Source: Bdellovibrionales bacterium (GTDB lineage Bacteria > Bdellovibrionota > Bdellovibrionia > Bdellovibrionales > Bdellovibrionaceae). From it: a DNA stretch of 64,000 nt. The translations under genes were made by a program, and so were the position numbers. Where the stretch lies: positions 1 through 64,000 of the forward strand of contig JAFEAQ010000022.1 in assembly GCA_018266295.1 (NCBI GenBank), read 5' to 3'. Each line of letters starts with the position of its first letter. Positions within the stretch are counted from its first letter, which is position 1. Shown piece by piece: positions 9,276 through 18,972 of this stretch. The notes under the pieces were generated by a model. It searched no databases and was not told where the DNA came from. It saw only the letters and a list, made by a program, of their open reading frames with translations.

Positions 9276-10997
9276 TTACTTTGTCTCGTGTTCCTGATTT
9301 TCCTCACTCATGATCTTAGCAAGGGCCTTGTCCACGGCCTGGGCGATTTGCAGTTTCTTCTGATTCGCCATCCAGCCGGAGTTTTCTGCACGAACCTTGA
9401 CGAGCTCTTGCTTCGCAATAGGATCTTTGAAGAAGTTCAGCGCATTGGTACCGGCTTCTTTAAGGTCCTTGTCGCTGGATCTCAGCAAATCCAGGATCTG
9501 AGGCAACGCCGGAGCTCCGATCTTACCAAGAGTCTGACTACACCACTTACGCACTTCAGAATCTTTATCACGCGCGCACTTCACCGCTGTTTCGAGAGTC
9601 GCATCAGGCTCTTCGGACTTAACATCCATCTCAGCCAAAGCCCGGGCCGCAATCGGCTTGTTCAGACGTTTCGGCTCGGTGACTTCCTGACGAATTGCCA
9701 AGAAGCCCGGATGTCCCAAACACTCCAGAGCATCAATCGCCGGGTCATTTTCGTCGCCAGTTTTGATGGCCGCCACGACACTCTCAATGTGCGGCTCCGC
9801 CATTTTACGACTTTCCTTCGGCAGTGAGCAAATCATGCTGATCGCACGACGATTCGACGTTGGATTGCCACCGAGATTCGTAGAAACGTACTCCGCCACC
9901 AAGTCTTCACGCTTTAAGTTCTTCACTAAGACGTGTGAAGCCACTCCGCTTGTTTTATCGTTATCCAAAAGGCCCGTCAGACGCTTCATCGTCCACTTCG
10001 CCTCATCCTCGCCGAGCTTCGGCAAAACCACCGCTGCGGCCTCGATCACTTCGAGGGGCTCTTTTTCAGAAATTCTTTTTACGATCAAGTAGCCAATGCG
10101 CTTCACGTCTTCACGCGGAAATTTCATCATGGCGCGAATCGCAGCCGCACGCACCTGCGCGCTCGGATGATCGGTCATGATTTTTGCAAGCTTCGGCAAA
10201 CCCACGACGGATTTGATCTCAATACACTTCATCGCCGCAATCGCCCAGTAGACCGTGTCTTCAGGCCCGTTCGGGATCAGATTTGCTTGAACGGCTTTGC
10301 TCTCATCCTGACAAGGCTTGCCAGATTTCGCCGCTTCCTGGAACTCAATCGCAAGTTCGCTCTTGGCAACGACTTCTGTTTTCGGAGCTTCCTCTTCCGC
10401 CGGAGCTTCTTTTGCCGCTTCACCTTCCGCTGCAGATCTTGCCTGTGGAACCATCACGAACTCAGGACGGCTCGCCACATAAGCATTAAAAACCATGTTG
10501 CCGAGGAAAATCGCCGTGATCGGAACCAAAGCAAAAACTGGAATGCTTAACAAGAATGCAGAGAAGCGGCTAAACGCCACACGCGAACACCACACAAGGA
10601 TCGGGCCCATGATGCTACGAACGACGACAAACAAACAGATTGTGCAGATTCCAGGCACCACAGCGCCATGCCAGATCACCGGAGCCCAAGGAGTTTGCCC
10701 GGCCATGTAGAAACCAAAAGCAATCCCCGCAGCTAAAACTGCGCGCAGCAACCAGCCCCATGGGGATCTTTTCAAAGCACTTGGAAGGGAGTGAGCAATC
10801 CAAATTCCGGCTTTACTGAGAGTTGCGAAGTTTGCATAGAGGCAGGTCGCAACCCCTACCCAGAGAGCGTACCAAACGTACGGCGCATATTTATGCTGAA
10901 AGTGGAAGTTCATCCCATCACTCACGATTGCTGCAATAATCATCACAAACAGCAGAAACCATGGGACAAGCAATGCCCGCAGCACATTCATTTTCAT
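9276..10997 (-). CDS. Inner-membrane protein with C-terminal HEAT repeats
   Basis: A 573-residue protein. Residues 1-190 contain about five hydrophobic helices (for example PWFLLFVMIIAAIV, WVGVATCLYANFA, GIAFGFYMAG, ICTICLFVVVRS and FALVPITAIFLG). An acidic, alanine-rich linker (about 195-235) follows. From about 240 to 560 there are repeated two-helix units of HEAT or armadillo type, such as VRAAAIRAMMKF, VIEAAAVVLPKLG and EVRKWCSQTLGKIG. HEAT arrays are protein-binding scaffolds, so the protein probably holds a partner at the membrane; none is evident from the context. It stands alone between converging and diverging neighbours. Confidence 0.8.
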   Translation of the reverse strand: MKMNVLRALLVPWFLLFVMIIAAIVSDGMNFHFQHKYAPYVWYALWVGVATCLYANFATLSKAGIWIAHSLPSALKRSPWGWLLRAVLAAGIAFGFYMAGQTPWAPVIWHGAVVPGICTICLFVVVRSIMGPILVWCSRVAFSRFSAFLLSIPVFALVPITAIFLGNMVFNAYVASRPEFVMVPQARSAAEGEAAKEAPAEEEAPKTEVVAKSELAIEFQEAAKSGKPCQDESKAVQANLIPNGPEDTVYWAIAAMKCIEIKSVVGLPKLAKIMTDHPSAQVRAAAIRAMMKFPREDVKRIGYLIVKRISEKEPLEVIEAAAVVLPKLGEDEAKWTMKRLTGLLDNDKTSGVASHVLVKNLKREDLVAEYVSTNLGGNPTSNRRAISMICSLPKESRKMAEPHIESVVAAIKTGDENDPAIDALECLGHPGFLAIRQEVTEPKRLNKPIAARALAEMDVKSEEPDATLETAVKCARDKDSEVRKWCSQTLGKIGAPALPQILDLLRSSDKDLKEAGTNALNFFKDPIAKQELVKVRAENSGWMANQKKLQIAQAVDKALAKIMSEENQEHETK

Positions 10998-11081
10998 TAA
11001 GGCCTCCAGTTAACTCAAACCTCAAAAATAAATGAATTCGCGGGCCTAGGTCCAGCATTGATGACCTTTTGACGCGCCCCT

Positions 11082-12527
11082 TTATGGATGAAGGGCTCCA
11101 TGAATGAGAGATTTCTCGCCGGCCGCGTACTTTTTCGCGTCTTCTTGGCGGATTCGCTCGAGAGTTTCACGCAATTGGGTGTTGGTCATCGGGCGCTGAT
11201 GCTTTTGGAAATAGGCCTCGTCTTGTTTGCGAATCTCCTCCAAAAGGTTTTCAGCCACACCGTTTAGAACCGTCATAACGCCCAAAGTTTTTGCCGGAAT
11301 CTCTTTGTCGATGTTGGGTGCCCCGGTCACCAGGCGCACCAGCGGCCAGAGCGGCGTCCTGCGGCTTGGCTGTACCACGTACTTCGCAGCTTTGGACTTC
11401 AGTGTGTCGTGAAAGTTATAATGCAAATCACTCATCCAGCGCATGAGCTCTGAAAGAATCGCATCCTTATGGCGAGAATCACGCATCAGGCGGTAGTCCT
11501 TCCAATCCAGCACAAGTTCAAAGTTTGGATCGGTCTCAAGATCATCCGGTGTAATGATGTTGCCTTTTTTTAGATTCATTTTACTGAGGAAGTCTGGATT
11601 ATTCAGAGTCAAGTTCGCGGGATTCGTTGGAATCTTGATCTGTCCCTGCGAAGCTTTATCGTAAGCGTAAATCGCAAGCTCTACACACGACATCTTTGAA
11701 TAGTCGGTGAAATCCATGCTGTAATCGTAACGGATTTTATCTTGCACGGCTTTGTTGGCAAAATAAGTGGCCTTCTGCCCTGCCACCGTGTCTTTAGGTC
11801 TTAAAACCAGCAGTCGCGCATTTTCGTTTTTAAGCGCAAAATCGATATCATAGTGAGCAACACCCGCGCCTACATAAGATTCCACCGTCCCGACTTTTTG
11901 CGTTTTTGCATCGACGTCGACAAACACCACGTGGCTGTAGTGCGAACGATTGTCACTGATTTGCGAGATGATCGCACTAATGAAAGATACGCCACGAGCC
12001 AGCATCAAGTCGCCGGCATGAAACTTAAACTGAGGATCATTCAAATCCGGACGCACAAAATACGGCGGATAAGCTTTGCGATCATAAATCGGCACGGGCT
12101 GCTTTTGGAACTCGAGCTTTGCCGGATCCTCTTGTTTTACTGAGTATGCAAAATCCCCAAGGTAATCTTCACCATCACGAAGTTTATGAAAAACATCGCG
12201 CGCAAGCAGCACGCAATCTTTATTCACTTCAGAGAGTTTTCTGTGAATATTCAAGCGAAGCTGCCAGAAGCTATTAATGGTATCCAACGCATGGGCTTTT
12301 AAGTCAGCGTTGGTGTAAGCATTCCAATCAATATTACGCAAATTTTGTTGCAAAGAAGTGAGTGTTGCTGAACACGTATTGCGGTCATAATTTGCCGAGG
12401 TCACCTCAGCTAGAAATTTTCCCATGTCTTCTTGAATGGTTCCAGAATCCACAGACGAAGGCTTCCGCAACGTCGAAGCACATCCCAAGCTGACGACCAA
12501 CAAACCAAAAACCACATGACGAATCAT
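11082..12527 (-). CDS. YiiX-type permuted papain-fold cysteine hydrolase, lipoprotein
   Basis: ATG at 12527 is chosen over 12563 because GGAGG lies just upstream and a lipoprotein signal follows at once (MIRHVVFGLLVVSLGCAS). The central region matches the YiiX/NlpC-P60 permuted group: FHAGDLMLARG, then the conserved His in SHYSHVVFVDV, then the nucleophile Cys in KMSCVELAIYAY. In this circularly permuted fold the His precedes the Cys, as here. Members cleave amide or ester bonds in peptidoglycan-derived or lipid substrates. The C-terminal ~150 residues are charged and unassigned. The predicted location is the periplasmic face of a membrane; the substrate is not known. Confidence 0.82.
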   Translation of the reverse strand: MIRHVVFGLLVVSLGCASTLRKPSSVDSGTIQEDMGKFLAEVTSANYDRNTCSATLTSLQQNLRNIDWNAYTNADLKAHALDTINSFWQLRLNIHRKLSEVNKDCVLLARDVFHKLRDGEDYLGDFAYSVKQEDPAKLEFQKQPVPIYDRKAYPPYFVRPDLNDPQFKFHAGDLMLARGVSFISAIISQISDNRSHYSHVVFVDVDAKTQKVGTVESYVGAGVAHYDIDFALKNENARLLVLRPKDTVAGQKATYFANKAVQDKIRYDYSMDFTDYSKMSCVELAIYAYDKASQGQIKIPTNPANLTLNNPDFLSKMNLKKGNIITPDDLETDPNFELVLDWKDYRLMRDSRHKDAILSELMRWMSDLHYNFHDTLKSKAAKYVVQPSRRTPLWPLVRLVTGAPNIDKEIPAKTLGVMTVLNGVAENLLEEIRKQDEAYFQKHQRPMTNTQLRETLERIRQEDAKKYAAGEKSLIHGALHP

Positions 12528-12667
12528 GGAACCTCCGAACTCTACTTTCCATTCTCTATTCATCTATTTTCCAGGGCGAAGCCCTTGGTGTCTATGCGAC
12601 CAAAGAAGTGATTCGTCGCCCTGCATTCGCATGGACATCGAGGGGCTGTTTGTTATGCTTAGAGGCT

Positions 12668-14683
12668 ATGAAAAATACCGCTAAACTCGTACTCCTTCTG
12701 ACACCATTTATTCTTTCAACCTCTTTTGCTGCCAAAGACACCTCGACAAAAGGTCCTGTCGCCTCTTCGGATATTCCGGCAAAGCGAGAATTCCCGCTGA
12801 ACACCGACATCAACCCTTGCCAAGATTTCCATGGCTATGTTTGCTCGAAAGTCGAAAGTTCGTTCAAGCTTCGTGAAGACCGCAGCAATCACATGTTCTC
12901 ATTCAGCGATTCGCGCGAAAGATTGCTTGAAAGCAAGAAGAAGTACATGAACGAAATCGGCAAAAAGAAAAACCTCGATCCGCGCACAGAGCAGATTCGT
13001 GATTTCTACATGGCTTGCATGAACGAGCGCGCCTCCGCCGTGGCTGAAAAAAAAGAGGTCGCAAACACGGTGAAGGCGGTTTCCGCATTGAAGGATTCAG
13101 CCTCCGTCATGGCTTTCTCGAATGAGAAAATGCCGAGCTCTTTTGGCAATTTCGTCTACGTCTGGACTGGTGCAAACCTCGATGATCCGCACAAGTACGA
13201 TGCGATCATGGGTGCGGACTTTATGCGCCTTCAGGATCACAAGTACTATGAAAACGCCGACCTCGTAAAAGACTACGAAAACCTTCTGACCGAGTTCTTT
13301 AAGACGGTTTACGGCAGCAAGCTCACAACCGCTCAGGCGCAGAAGAAAGCCGAAGCTGTTGTTGCCTTTGAAAAAGATTTTATTCAAACCTATCCGAAAG
13401 CTGCGGTTCGCCGCCAGCGCTGGAGCGAAAAACGCGTTCAAACTCAGGGAGAGTTCTTAAAGAAGTATCCAAACTTGAAGGCCGAGATGATTTTCAAGAA
13501 CTTCCCAGCAACGATGCTCGTGAATACGCCCATTCCGGAGTCTTTAGAGTTTGTGAATGCGAACTTAAACAAATACCCGGTTGAAGTATGGCAGGATTTG
13601 TATTTACTGAAAAATCTCGATGACGTTTTGGATGACGGCTACAAAAAGTACTTCACGCAGAACTTCGACTTCGAAAAGAAATACTTCGGGGGCCCGGTGA
13701 AACGCTCAGATCGCCAAGAGCGCTGCACGAAGATGTCGATGAATTACTTCACCAAGGAATTGGATGCGACACTGCTTGAGCAGCTCTTCCCTAACTTCGA
13801 CGAAGCTCAAGTGCAAGAAATGGGTCAGCGTATCCGCGAAAGCATTCTGCGTGGCCTTGCCAACAACGACTGGCTCTCGAAAGATGCAAAGAAACAGGCC
13901 ACTGAGAAAATTAAAACCGCGCGCTTACAACTCGTAAAACCCCACAATGACCGCGAATGGGATTTTAATCTTGTTGGCAAGTACTCAGAGACTGACAAAA
14001 TAGCCAACCAGCATCAGTTCAATGAACTGCGCTGGAAAAAGATGCTAACGGAGGCTCAAGGCCCGGTAAACCAAGATGCTTGGGGTATGGGACCGCTCAC
14101 CGTGAATGCGTACTATAGCGAAAACGAAAACAAGTTCGTCGTCCCTATCGGAATTTTGCAATATCCATTCTTTGACTCAAAGCAGGCCATCTATGAAAAT
14201 TTGGGGGCCATTGGCACAGTGATGGGTCACGAACTCGGCCACAGTATCGATGACAATGGTTCGAAGTACGATGCCAGCGGCAAACTCAACCCGTGGATGC
14301 CGATGAAGGATTTGAATGAATTCAATAAGCGCTCTGAGCGCTTGGTGGAGTTCTTTAATAAATCCGGCCACGACGGCAGACTGACACTTGGTGAAAACGT
14401 TGCGGACCTTGTGGGCCTGACTTTCTCATACAGTGCGGCCTTCCCGACAACGAAGCCGACAAAAGAAGAACAGCAGAAGTTTTTTGTAGCGTATGCAAAG
14501 TCTTGGTGTGCAGTGACTCGCCCGGATTATGAGAAGCTCATGATGAAGACGGATCCGCATGCAATGGGCTGGGCGCGTATTAATGAACAAGTGAAGCACC
14601 AGCCGGCCTTTGCTGAAGCATTTAGCTGTAAGGCCGGGGATGCGATGAATTTACCGGATAAAGAGCGTGTCAAAATCTGGTAG
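12668..14683 (+). CDS. pepO: M13 family metallopeptidase (neprilysin/PepO type)
   Basis: The start at 12668 has AGAGG upstream and gives a signal peptide (MKNTAKLVLLLTPFILSTSFA), making a 671-residue secreted zinc peptidase. DTDINPCQDFHGYVC is the usual M13 N-terminal signature. The substrate-binding NAYYSENENKFVVPIGILQYPFF region precedes the zinc site HELGH (H521, E522, H525), where most members have HELTH, and the third ligand lies in ENVAD (E576). The family cleaves oligopeptides; a periplasmic or released form would process short peptides during protein digestion. The usual C-terminal CxxW ends here in VKIW, without the cysteine. Confidence 0.93.
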   Translation: MKNTAKLVLLLTPFILSTSFAAKDTSTKGPVASSDIPAKREFPLNTDINPCQDFHGYVCSKVESSFKLREDRSNHMFSFSDSRERLLESKKKYMNEIGKKKNLDPRTEQIRDFYMACMNERASAVAEKKEVANTVKAVSALKDSASVMAFSNEKMPSSFGNFVYVWTGANLDDPHKYDAIMGADFMRLQDHKYYENADLVKDYENLLTEFFKTVYGSKLTTAQAQKKAEAVVAFEKDFIQTYPKAAVRRQRWSEKRVQTQGEFLKKYPNLKAEMIFKNFPATMLVNTPIPESLEFVNANLNKYPVEVWQDLYLLKNLDDVLDDGYKKYFTQNFDFEKKYFGGPVKRSDRQERCTKMSMNYFTKELDATLLEQLFPNFDEAQVQEMGQRIRESILRGLANNDWLSKDAKKQATEKIKTARLQLVKPHNDREWDFNLVGKYSETDKIANQHQFNELRWKKMLTEAQGPVNQDAWGMGPLTVNAYYSENENKFVVPIGILQYPFFDSKQAIYENLGAIGTVMGHELGHSIDDNGSKYDASGKLNPWMPMKDLNEFNKRSERLVEFFNKSGHDGRLTLGENVADLVGLTFSYSAAFPTTKPTKEEQQKFFVAYAKSWCAVTRPDYEKLMMKTDPHAMGWARINEQVKHQPAFAEAFSCKAGDAMNLPDKERVKIW

Positions 14684-14685
14684 AG

Positions 14686-15093
14686 CTAGTGAACATCTTG
14701 GCAGTTCAGGCGGTAAGTAACAGTCTTGCCGTCTGCTGATTTCATTGTGAAGCCGTCTTGATTTTCTTCATCGAAATATCTCCACAACTCAACGCCATTT
14801 TTTCTTTTTGCATCGATATTGTAAACCACATCAGCTGAAGTTGCGACAGCGTTGAATGACTGCAATTGAGTTCTTTGACCGTTTTTGATTTCGTTGATTT
14901 GAACTTTTACTTTCCAAACAGCGTCGTAGTCGATGCCATAGGCAGCCTGGCTGCGGATGTTGGCGATTTCTTCAATCACAACTTCTTTTTGAGTTGATGT
15001 CGTAGCATGTGTCTCTTTGCAGACTGTAGTGGCTGCTTGAGCTTGGAATGTCATCATGACAATTGTGAATGCTAGTGATGTAACGAGTTTCAT
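14686..15093 (-). CDS. Small secreted protein, unknown
   Basis: A 135-residue protein with signal peptide MKLVTSLAFTIVMMTFQAQA. The mature part has two cysteines (TVCKET near the start and LNCQDVH at the end) that could form one disulfide joining the termini of a small beta-rich domain. I recognise no family. Its stop is 2 bp from the stop of the converging M13 peptidase. Confidence 0.7.
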   Translation of the reverse strand: MKLVTSLAFTIVMMTFQAQAATTVCKETHATTSTQKEVVIEEIANIRSQAAYGIDYDAVWKVKVQINEIKNGQRTQLQSFNAVATSADVVYNIDAKRKNGVELWRYFDEENQDGFTMKSADGKTVTYRLNCQDVH

Positions 15094-15306
15094 AAATCCT
15101 CCCTCGTGTTGATAAAGAAGTTATACGCCCGCTCCTTCAAAACGTGAAATGCATGATATGACAGTTATTATTCATTTTAAGGGTTATATAAGTAGTTGAA
15201 ACTACGGACAATTGGTGATGTTGATTCCGCCCTAGACCTAGTCATTCGTCTGTAACGTAATTTTATGGATAAACCGCATCCCAGCGAAGGCGGTTCTTTA
15301 GTTTTC

Positions 15307-16263
15307 TTATTTCGGTGCAGATCTGAAGCTCACGAGATCTTCGAGAGCGCCTAAGGTCCTCTCGAGAATTTTCACCATTTGCACATTGGGTGCATCGATT
15401 TGTTGTTTCTCGAAAAGTTTATTCAAAGTGTCCGCCATTCTTCGGCCCGCCAGAAAAACACGGGCGTCGATGGTGGGACTCGCTTTGCCATAGTAAGAAT
15501 CTTGATCCTTTAAATACTTATCGTCGTAGGCGGTGTCTTGGAGGGCCATCGATTCGTTGTACCATCCACTCACATTCTCAAGGCGCTCTTTCGGAATGGC
15601 TGCGGCTTCAAACTTTGTCATGAGCTCGCGGCCATAGACAACGCTAATGTCGGGGCCTCCTTGAGTCATATTAGGTGCTAAGCGCTCCATGATAATATCA
15701 GAGTCCCACACGCGGTGCAGGTTCGTATCTTTACTGCGCCACTTTAGCGCAATCGAATTACCGCCGCGGTTCTCAGCTCGCCCTGTGTGCAAAGGCTGAT
15801 GTAAATCACCGATAAAATGGATCAAGAACTTCAACGAAGATTGCTTTTCATCGCGTGTGACATTCGGATTTTGCAGGTTTTTCTGGGCGGCTAAGATCGC
15901 TTCGACAACACCGGGATTATAATTGCCGTTGGGATCCAGACCTTCGATTCCTTTTTTGTAGGCGTTTTGATTTTTACGAAGTACATCGCCTTCGATATTC
16001 GGCATATTCTGATAGTGATACGGGAGTGTGTGGGAATACTCCGCTTGGCCACGAAGACTATCGGCCCAGTTCACGGCATCAACGAGTCTCTGACCATCGA
16101 GAAGGTCTTCAACGGCGGCACGGGTTTGCGGCGTCAAATAGGCTTCCGCAATCAATGCTGTCGTCTTATGGCCGACCGGGCCCCAGGCAAAGCCTTGAGA
16201 CAAACAAAATGTTGCAGACAAAACTCCAACGGCTTTAAGAATTTTTACTTCAAGAAATTTCAC
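15307..16263 (-). CDS. Secreted S1/P1-type nuclease
   Basis: A 318-residue protein with a signal peptide ending at GFA, so that the mature chain begins WGPVGH. In this family the N-terminal Trp itself is a zinc ligand (W27), followed by H32. The other ligands are present: NWADS, SHTLPYHYQ, HFIGDLHQPLH and LHRVWDSD. These enzymes use a trinuclear zinc centre to cut single-stranded DNA and RNA to 5'-mononucleotides. In a predator it would help degrade prey nucleic acids; that role is inferred from the secretion signal and family only. It has its own leader region upstream. Confidence 0.94.
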   Translation of the reverse strand: MKFLEVKILKAVGVLSATFCLSQGFAWGPVGHKTTALIAEAYLTPQTRAAVEDLLDGQRLVDAVNWADSLRGQAEYSHTLPYHYQNMPNIEGDVLRKNQNAYKKGIEGLDPNGNYNPGVVEAILAAQKNLQNPNVTRDEKQSSLKFLIHFIGDLHQPLHTGRAENRGGNSIALKWRSKDTNLHRVWDSDIIMERLAPNMTQGGPDISVVYGRELMTKFEAAAIPKERLENVSGWYNESMALQDTAYDDKYLKDQDSYYGKASPTIDARVFLAGRRMADTLNKLFEKQQIDAPNVQMVKILERTLGALEDLVSFRSAPK

Positions 16264-16704
16264 AGCGCCTCCCGGTATTCGCTTTTATTGCCCACGATAA
16301 AAAAGCTTTTATTAAACTTTTCCCCTCTCGAAAAAACGCCTTTCTTTGGCTTGAAAGAGCCGATTCATGACTCTTCAAAATGCATCCGTTGCAGATGAGG
16401 GCTCCAAGTCAGAGCAAAGATCACATAGAGCAAAAGCAGTGCCTTCGAGGTCTCAAGAGCCCTCATCAGAGTGAATTCGTTTCCGGGATGTTTATCAGTT
16501 CGACACTCACAGAAAAAGCCTGAGCCTTAAATCTTTCTTAGAATTTTCAGGGGGTTATCTTTCTGGATCGTCAGAGCGCGCCGTGCTCCCGCGGTTCTTA
16601 AAAAGCTTTTGGTTGCTTTATTATCTGCAGAAATTAGCATTCCCGCAGAGCTTCGCTTAAATTTTTTCTGCTTATATTTCATTTACTAATTGAAGGAGCT
16701 CTCA
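16264..16704. other. Intergenic stretch between nuclease and small secreted protein
   Basis: 440 bp without a convincing gene. It must hold the promoters of both divergent neighbours. A 33-codon frame on the minus strand (16365-16466, beginning MRALETSKALLLLYVIFALT) could encode a tiny membrane peptide but has no support beyond its hydrophobic stretch. Confidence 0.4.
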
Positions 16705-17034
16705 ATGAAAAAACTTATTCTCGGCGCTTGCCTGTTAATCTCTATGAACGCTTTGGCTTTGGATCTGAGCAATGATCAAGTTGCGAACCCTGTTCAAGAT
16801 GCAACGAACATCACAGCATCAATCGGTGCACGTGGTGCGATTCTTTTGTCTTCTGTGACTTGCAGGCAGTCCGGCACTGCGGATCATTTCTTTCTGACTT
16901 GCAGTGTTCAACGTCGCTTGACTTATCAAGATGGCAACATCAAGGACGAAGGCTTTGGTTGTATGATGGAGTATTCTTTGAACAAGAGTGGCCAAGACTA
17001 TACTCGTGATACTTGGGAATGCCCGATCTTGTAA
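16705..17034 (+). CDS. Small secreted protein, unknown
   Basis: The ATG at 16705 follows a strong GAAGGAG site and starts a signal peptide (MKKLILGACLLISMNALA). The 109-residue product has four cysteines in the mature part (TCRQS, LTCSV, GCMME, ECPIL), suggesting two disulfides in a small beta-sheet domain. No family was recognised. A strong terminator follows directly. Confidence 0.72.
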   Translation: MKKLILGACLLISMNALALDLSNDQVANPVQDATNITASIGARGAILLSSVTCRQSGTADHFFLTCSVQRRLTYQDGNIKDEGFGCMMEYSLNKSGQDYTRDTWECPIL

Positions 17035-17041
17035 TTGAAAT

Positions 17042-17074
17042 AAAAAAGGGGACTTTACTGTCCCCCTTTTTTTT
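17042..17074. terminator. Bidirectional terminator
   Basis: GGGGAC-TTTACT-GTCCCC with AAAAAA on the left and a run of eight T on the right. It sits between convergent stops and its T-run touches the stop codon of the minus-strand gene at 17073. Confidence 0.88.
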
Positions 17075-18011
17075 ATTCAGCAGCGATGCGCAGTGAGTGC
17101 GCCCACTGATAGAGCATATTCTTTGCCTTCGGGAACTCGCGAAGGCCTTTTACGTAGCGAACATCTCCTTGGAAGTTCTCGCTGTGGTTCGCCCAGGCAT
17201 AGTTGTCTAACCCAATAATGCGGCTCTCAGTCTGAGCATAGTCATAATGCATCTTCATACGATCCGCGATGATCTGATCACGTTGCGCTTCGGGATAGTT
17301 TTGCAGGAACTGGTCCGTACCGTCTGGAACAAGCACGATTGGCAGTGAGCTGATTCTTTTTAAACGCTCTACCGTGTCGATGACTTTGACCTTAAAGTAG
17401 TGAGCATCCGTATCCGGTGTGCCGTTCAAGTACCAATCAAAGCCCACCCAATCGAGACCCTTTGGAATCCCCCGCTGGCCTGGCAAACCGCAAGTCGCAT
17501 CAAGCTCCGGTGCATTGTCGAAACAAAAACGATTCCACACGATGTAAGTCGGAATTCCTTTAAAGCGCGCCTTGAGCTCCGCAATCACCAGTTCCAGTGA
17601 CTGGCGAGTGATATCAAAGCCCGATGGTTCATCAGCGATATAGAATGCAAGGATTTTGCTTTCGTGACCGTCGAAGTACTTCTTTCCTAGGTCATTGAGA
17701 ACGGCTTTGTAGTTCGGATAAAGACGGCCATTGGAGTGATCAAACATGTGATCGGCAAGATCGATGAAAGCTTTCTTACCTTGAAGCGTGTGGCGGATTT
17801 TTCCAAAATACTCCGGGCCAAAGTGAGTCGCCGTCAAATGCGTTGTCGTTTCTTGCGCGTAGACGTTGCTGTCAGGATTCATCGTGCCCGGTTGCAAGTA
17901 CGTAGCGATAAATTTCAGCGACGGTTTATTTGCTGAGTGCGCACTGCTCGCAAACACTGGCATTGCAAAAATAAGCGATAATAAAAGAGTGATCAGTTGA
18001 AATCTGCGCAT
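17073..18011 (-). CDS. Secreted TIM-barrel glycoside hydrolase-like protein
   Basis: A 312-residue protein with a signal peptide (LLLSLIFAMPVFASSA). The motifs KAFIDLADHMF, ILAFYIADEPSG and LDWVGFDWYLN are placed as in (beta/alpha)8 glycoside hydrolases, where acidic residues at the ends of strands 4 and 7 do catalysis; D and E in ADEPSG are candidates. The sequence resembles uncharacterised glycoside-hydrolase-like proteins rather than a defined GH family, so no substrate is proposed. C166/C177-like cysteines in the RFCFDN and ATCGLPG segments may pair. Confidence 0.6.
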   Translation of the reverse strand: MRRFQLITLLLSLIFAMPVFASSAHSANKPSLKFIATYLQPGTMNPDSNVYAQETTTHLTATHFGPEYFGKIRHTLQGKKAFIDLADHMFDHSNGRLYPNYKAVLNDLGKKYFDGHESKILAFYIADEPSGFDITRQSLELVIAELKARFKGIPTYIVWNRFCFDNAPELDATCGLPGQRGIPKGLDWVGFDWYLNGTPDTDAHYFKVKVIDTVERLKRISSLPIVLVPDGTDQFLQNYPEAQRDQIIADRMKMHYDYAQTESRIIGLDNYAWANHSENFQGDVRYVKGLREFPKAKNMLYQWAHSLRIAAE

Positions 18012-18170
18012 GTAGCCCCCTCACGCGTTGAATGCGCAGGTATCTTCCACAATTGCAATTAGAGCAACGACTTTATTTTGATATTCTCTCAACACATGCT
18101 GCGAACCGCTCATGACTTGTTCCGTGAGTACTGTGTTTTATTGCGGTATTCTCTCCGAAACAGTTTTGAA

Positions 18171-18506
18171 CTAACAACAGTTGTCTTGCTTGAGTTCAGA
18201 CATCTTTGCCGCCCAAGTGCCCATCTCGCGCTGATACCGGTCGAAAACTTTCCAATCAATGCAGTAACGGGAGCGTGGGCCATCAATCGTGCCTTTAATC
18301 AAGCCAGCTTCCTTCAAAGCTTTGAGATGTTGGCTCACTGTCGATTGAGCCAGGGGAAGATCCGCCACTAACTCTCCGCAAATGCACTCACGCTTTTCCG
18401 CCAAAACTTTCAGAATCGCGATCCGAGCTGGATGCGACAAGGCTTTAGCAAAATCCGCTATTTTTAGATTTTTGTCAGGAAACTCATTTACTCTTGGCAC
18501 TGCCAT
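18171..18506 (-). CDS. arsR: ArsR-family metalloregulator of the arsenic cluster
   Basis: The start at 18506 (MAVPRVNEF) is preferred because longer forms would overlap the operator. The 111-residue product is a winged-helix repressor: [17 protein letters not shown], then ECICGEL with C41 and C43 in the metal-sensing helix, and the recognition helix [18 protein letters not shown] Cys pair ends the protein (DNCC), which could add thiol ligands. ArsR repressors leave DNA when As(III) or Sb(III) binds the thiols. It is divergent from arsC and the aquaporin, with a perfect palindrome between. Confidence 0.9.
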   Translation of the reverse strand: MAVPRVNEFPDKNLKIADFAKALSHPARIAILKVLAEKRECICGELVADLPLAQSTVSQHLKALKEAGLIKGTIDGPRSRYCIDWKVFDRYQREMGTWAAKMSELKQDNCC

Positions 18507-18519
18507 GGACACATTATAT

Positions 18520-18535
18520 ATCGTAAACATACGAT
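18520..18535. promoter_or_regulatory. Predicted ArsR operator
   Basis: ATCGTA-AACA-TACGAT is a perfect 6-bp inverted repeat with a 4-base spacer. It lies 14 bp upstream of the arsR start and 17 bp upstream of the arsC start, so one bound dimer could block both divergent promoters. Confidence 0.75.
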
Positions 18536-18552
18536 TAAAGACAAGGGCAAAT

Positions 18553-18972
18553 ATGAAAATACTATTTATGTGTATTGCGAACTCGGCCCGCAGTCAGCTA
18601 GCTGAGGGCTTGGCGCGCGAGATTTTTCCTCACGCAGAAATTGAGAGTGCTGGCTCGAATCCCGGTAAGTTAAATCCATTTGCCGTTCAGGTCATGAACG
18701 AAATAGGCATTGATATTTCGAAACACTTTTCAAAAACGGCTGACAATTTGAGTCCAAAGTTTTTAGCTGGCCTTGATTATGTTATTACTCTCTGCGCAGA
18801 AGAAGTTTGTCCGGTCCTTCCTTCTCCCACCGCCAAGAAACTTCACTGGCCGTTTACAGACCCGGCCACCAAAGAGATTCTTCCCAACGAGGAAATGCTC
18901 AGGCGTTTTCGCGAAGCCCGGGACCACATACACTCTCGCCTGCTCGAGTTTAAAAAAGAATTGGCACAATGA
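18553..18972 (+). CDS. arsC: Arsenate reductase, thioredoxin-coupled (low-molecular-weight phosphatase fold)
   Basis: 139 residues from ATG at 18553, which has AAGGG upstream; longer forms would run into the operator and arsR. The phosphatase loop is C7-x5-R13-S14 ([10 protein letters not shown]). C81 and C86 in TLCAEEVCP are the two further redox cysteines of the Staphylococcus-type enzyme (C10, C82, C89 there). HWPFTDPA is also typical of the arsenate reductase group. It reduces arsenate to arsenite in the cytoplasm using thioredoxin. Its stop overlaps the start of the aquaporin gene by 4 bp. Confidence 0.93.
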   Translation: MKILFMCIANSARSQLAEGLAREIFPHAEIESAGSNPGKLNPFAVQVMNEIGIDISKHFSKTADNLSPKFLAGLDYVITLCAEEVCPVLPSPTAKKLHWPFTDPATKEILPNEEMLRRFREARDHIHSRLLEFKKELAQ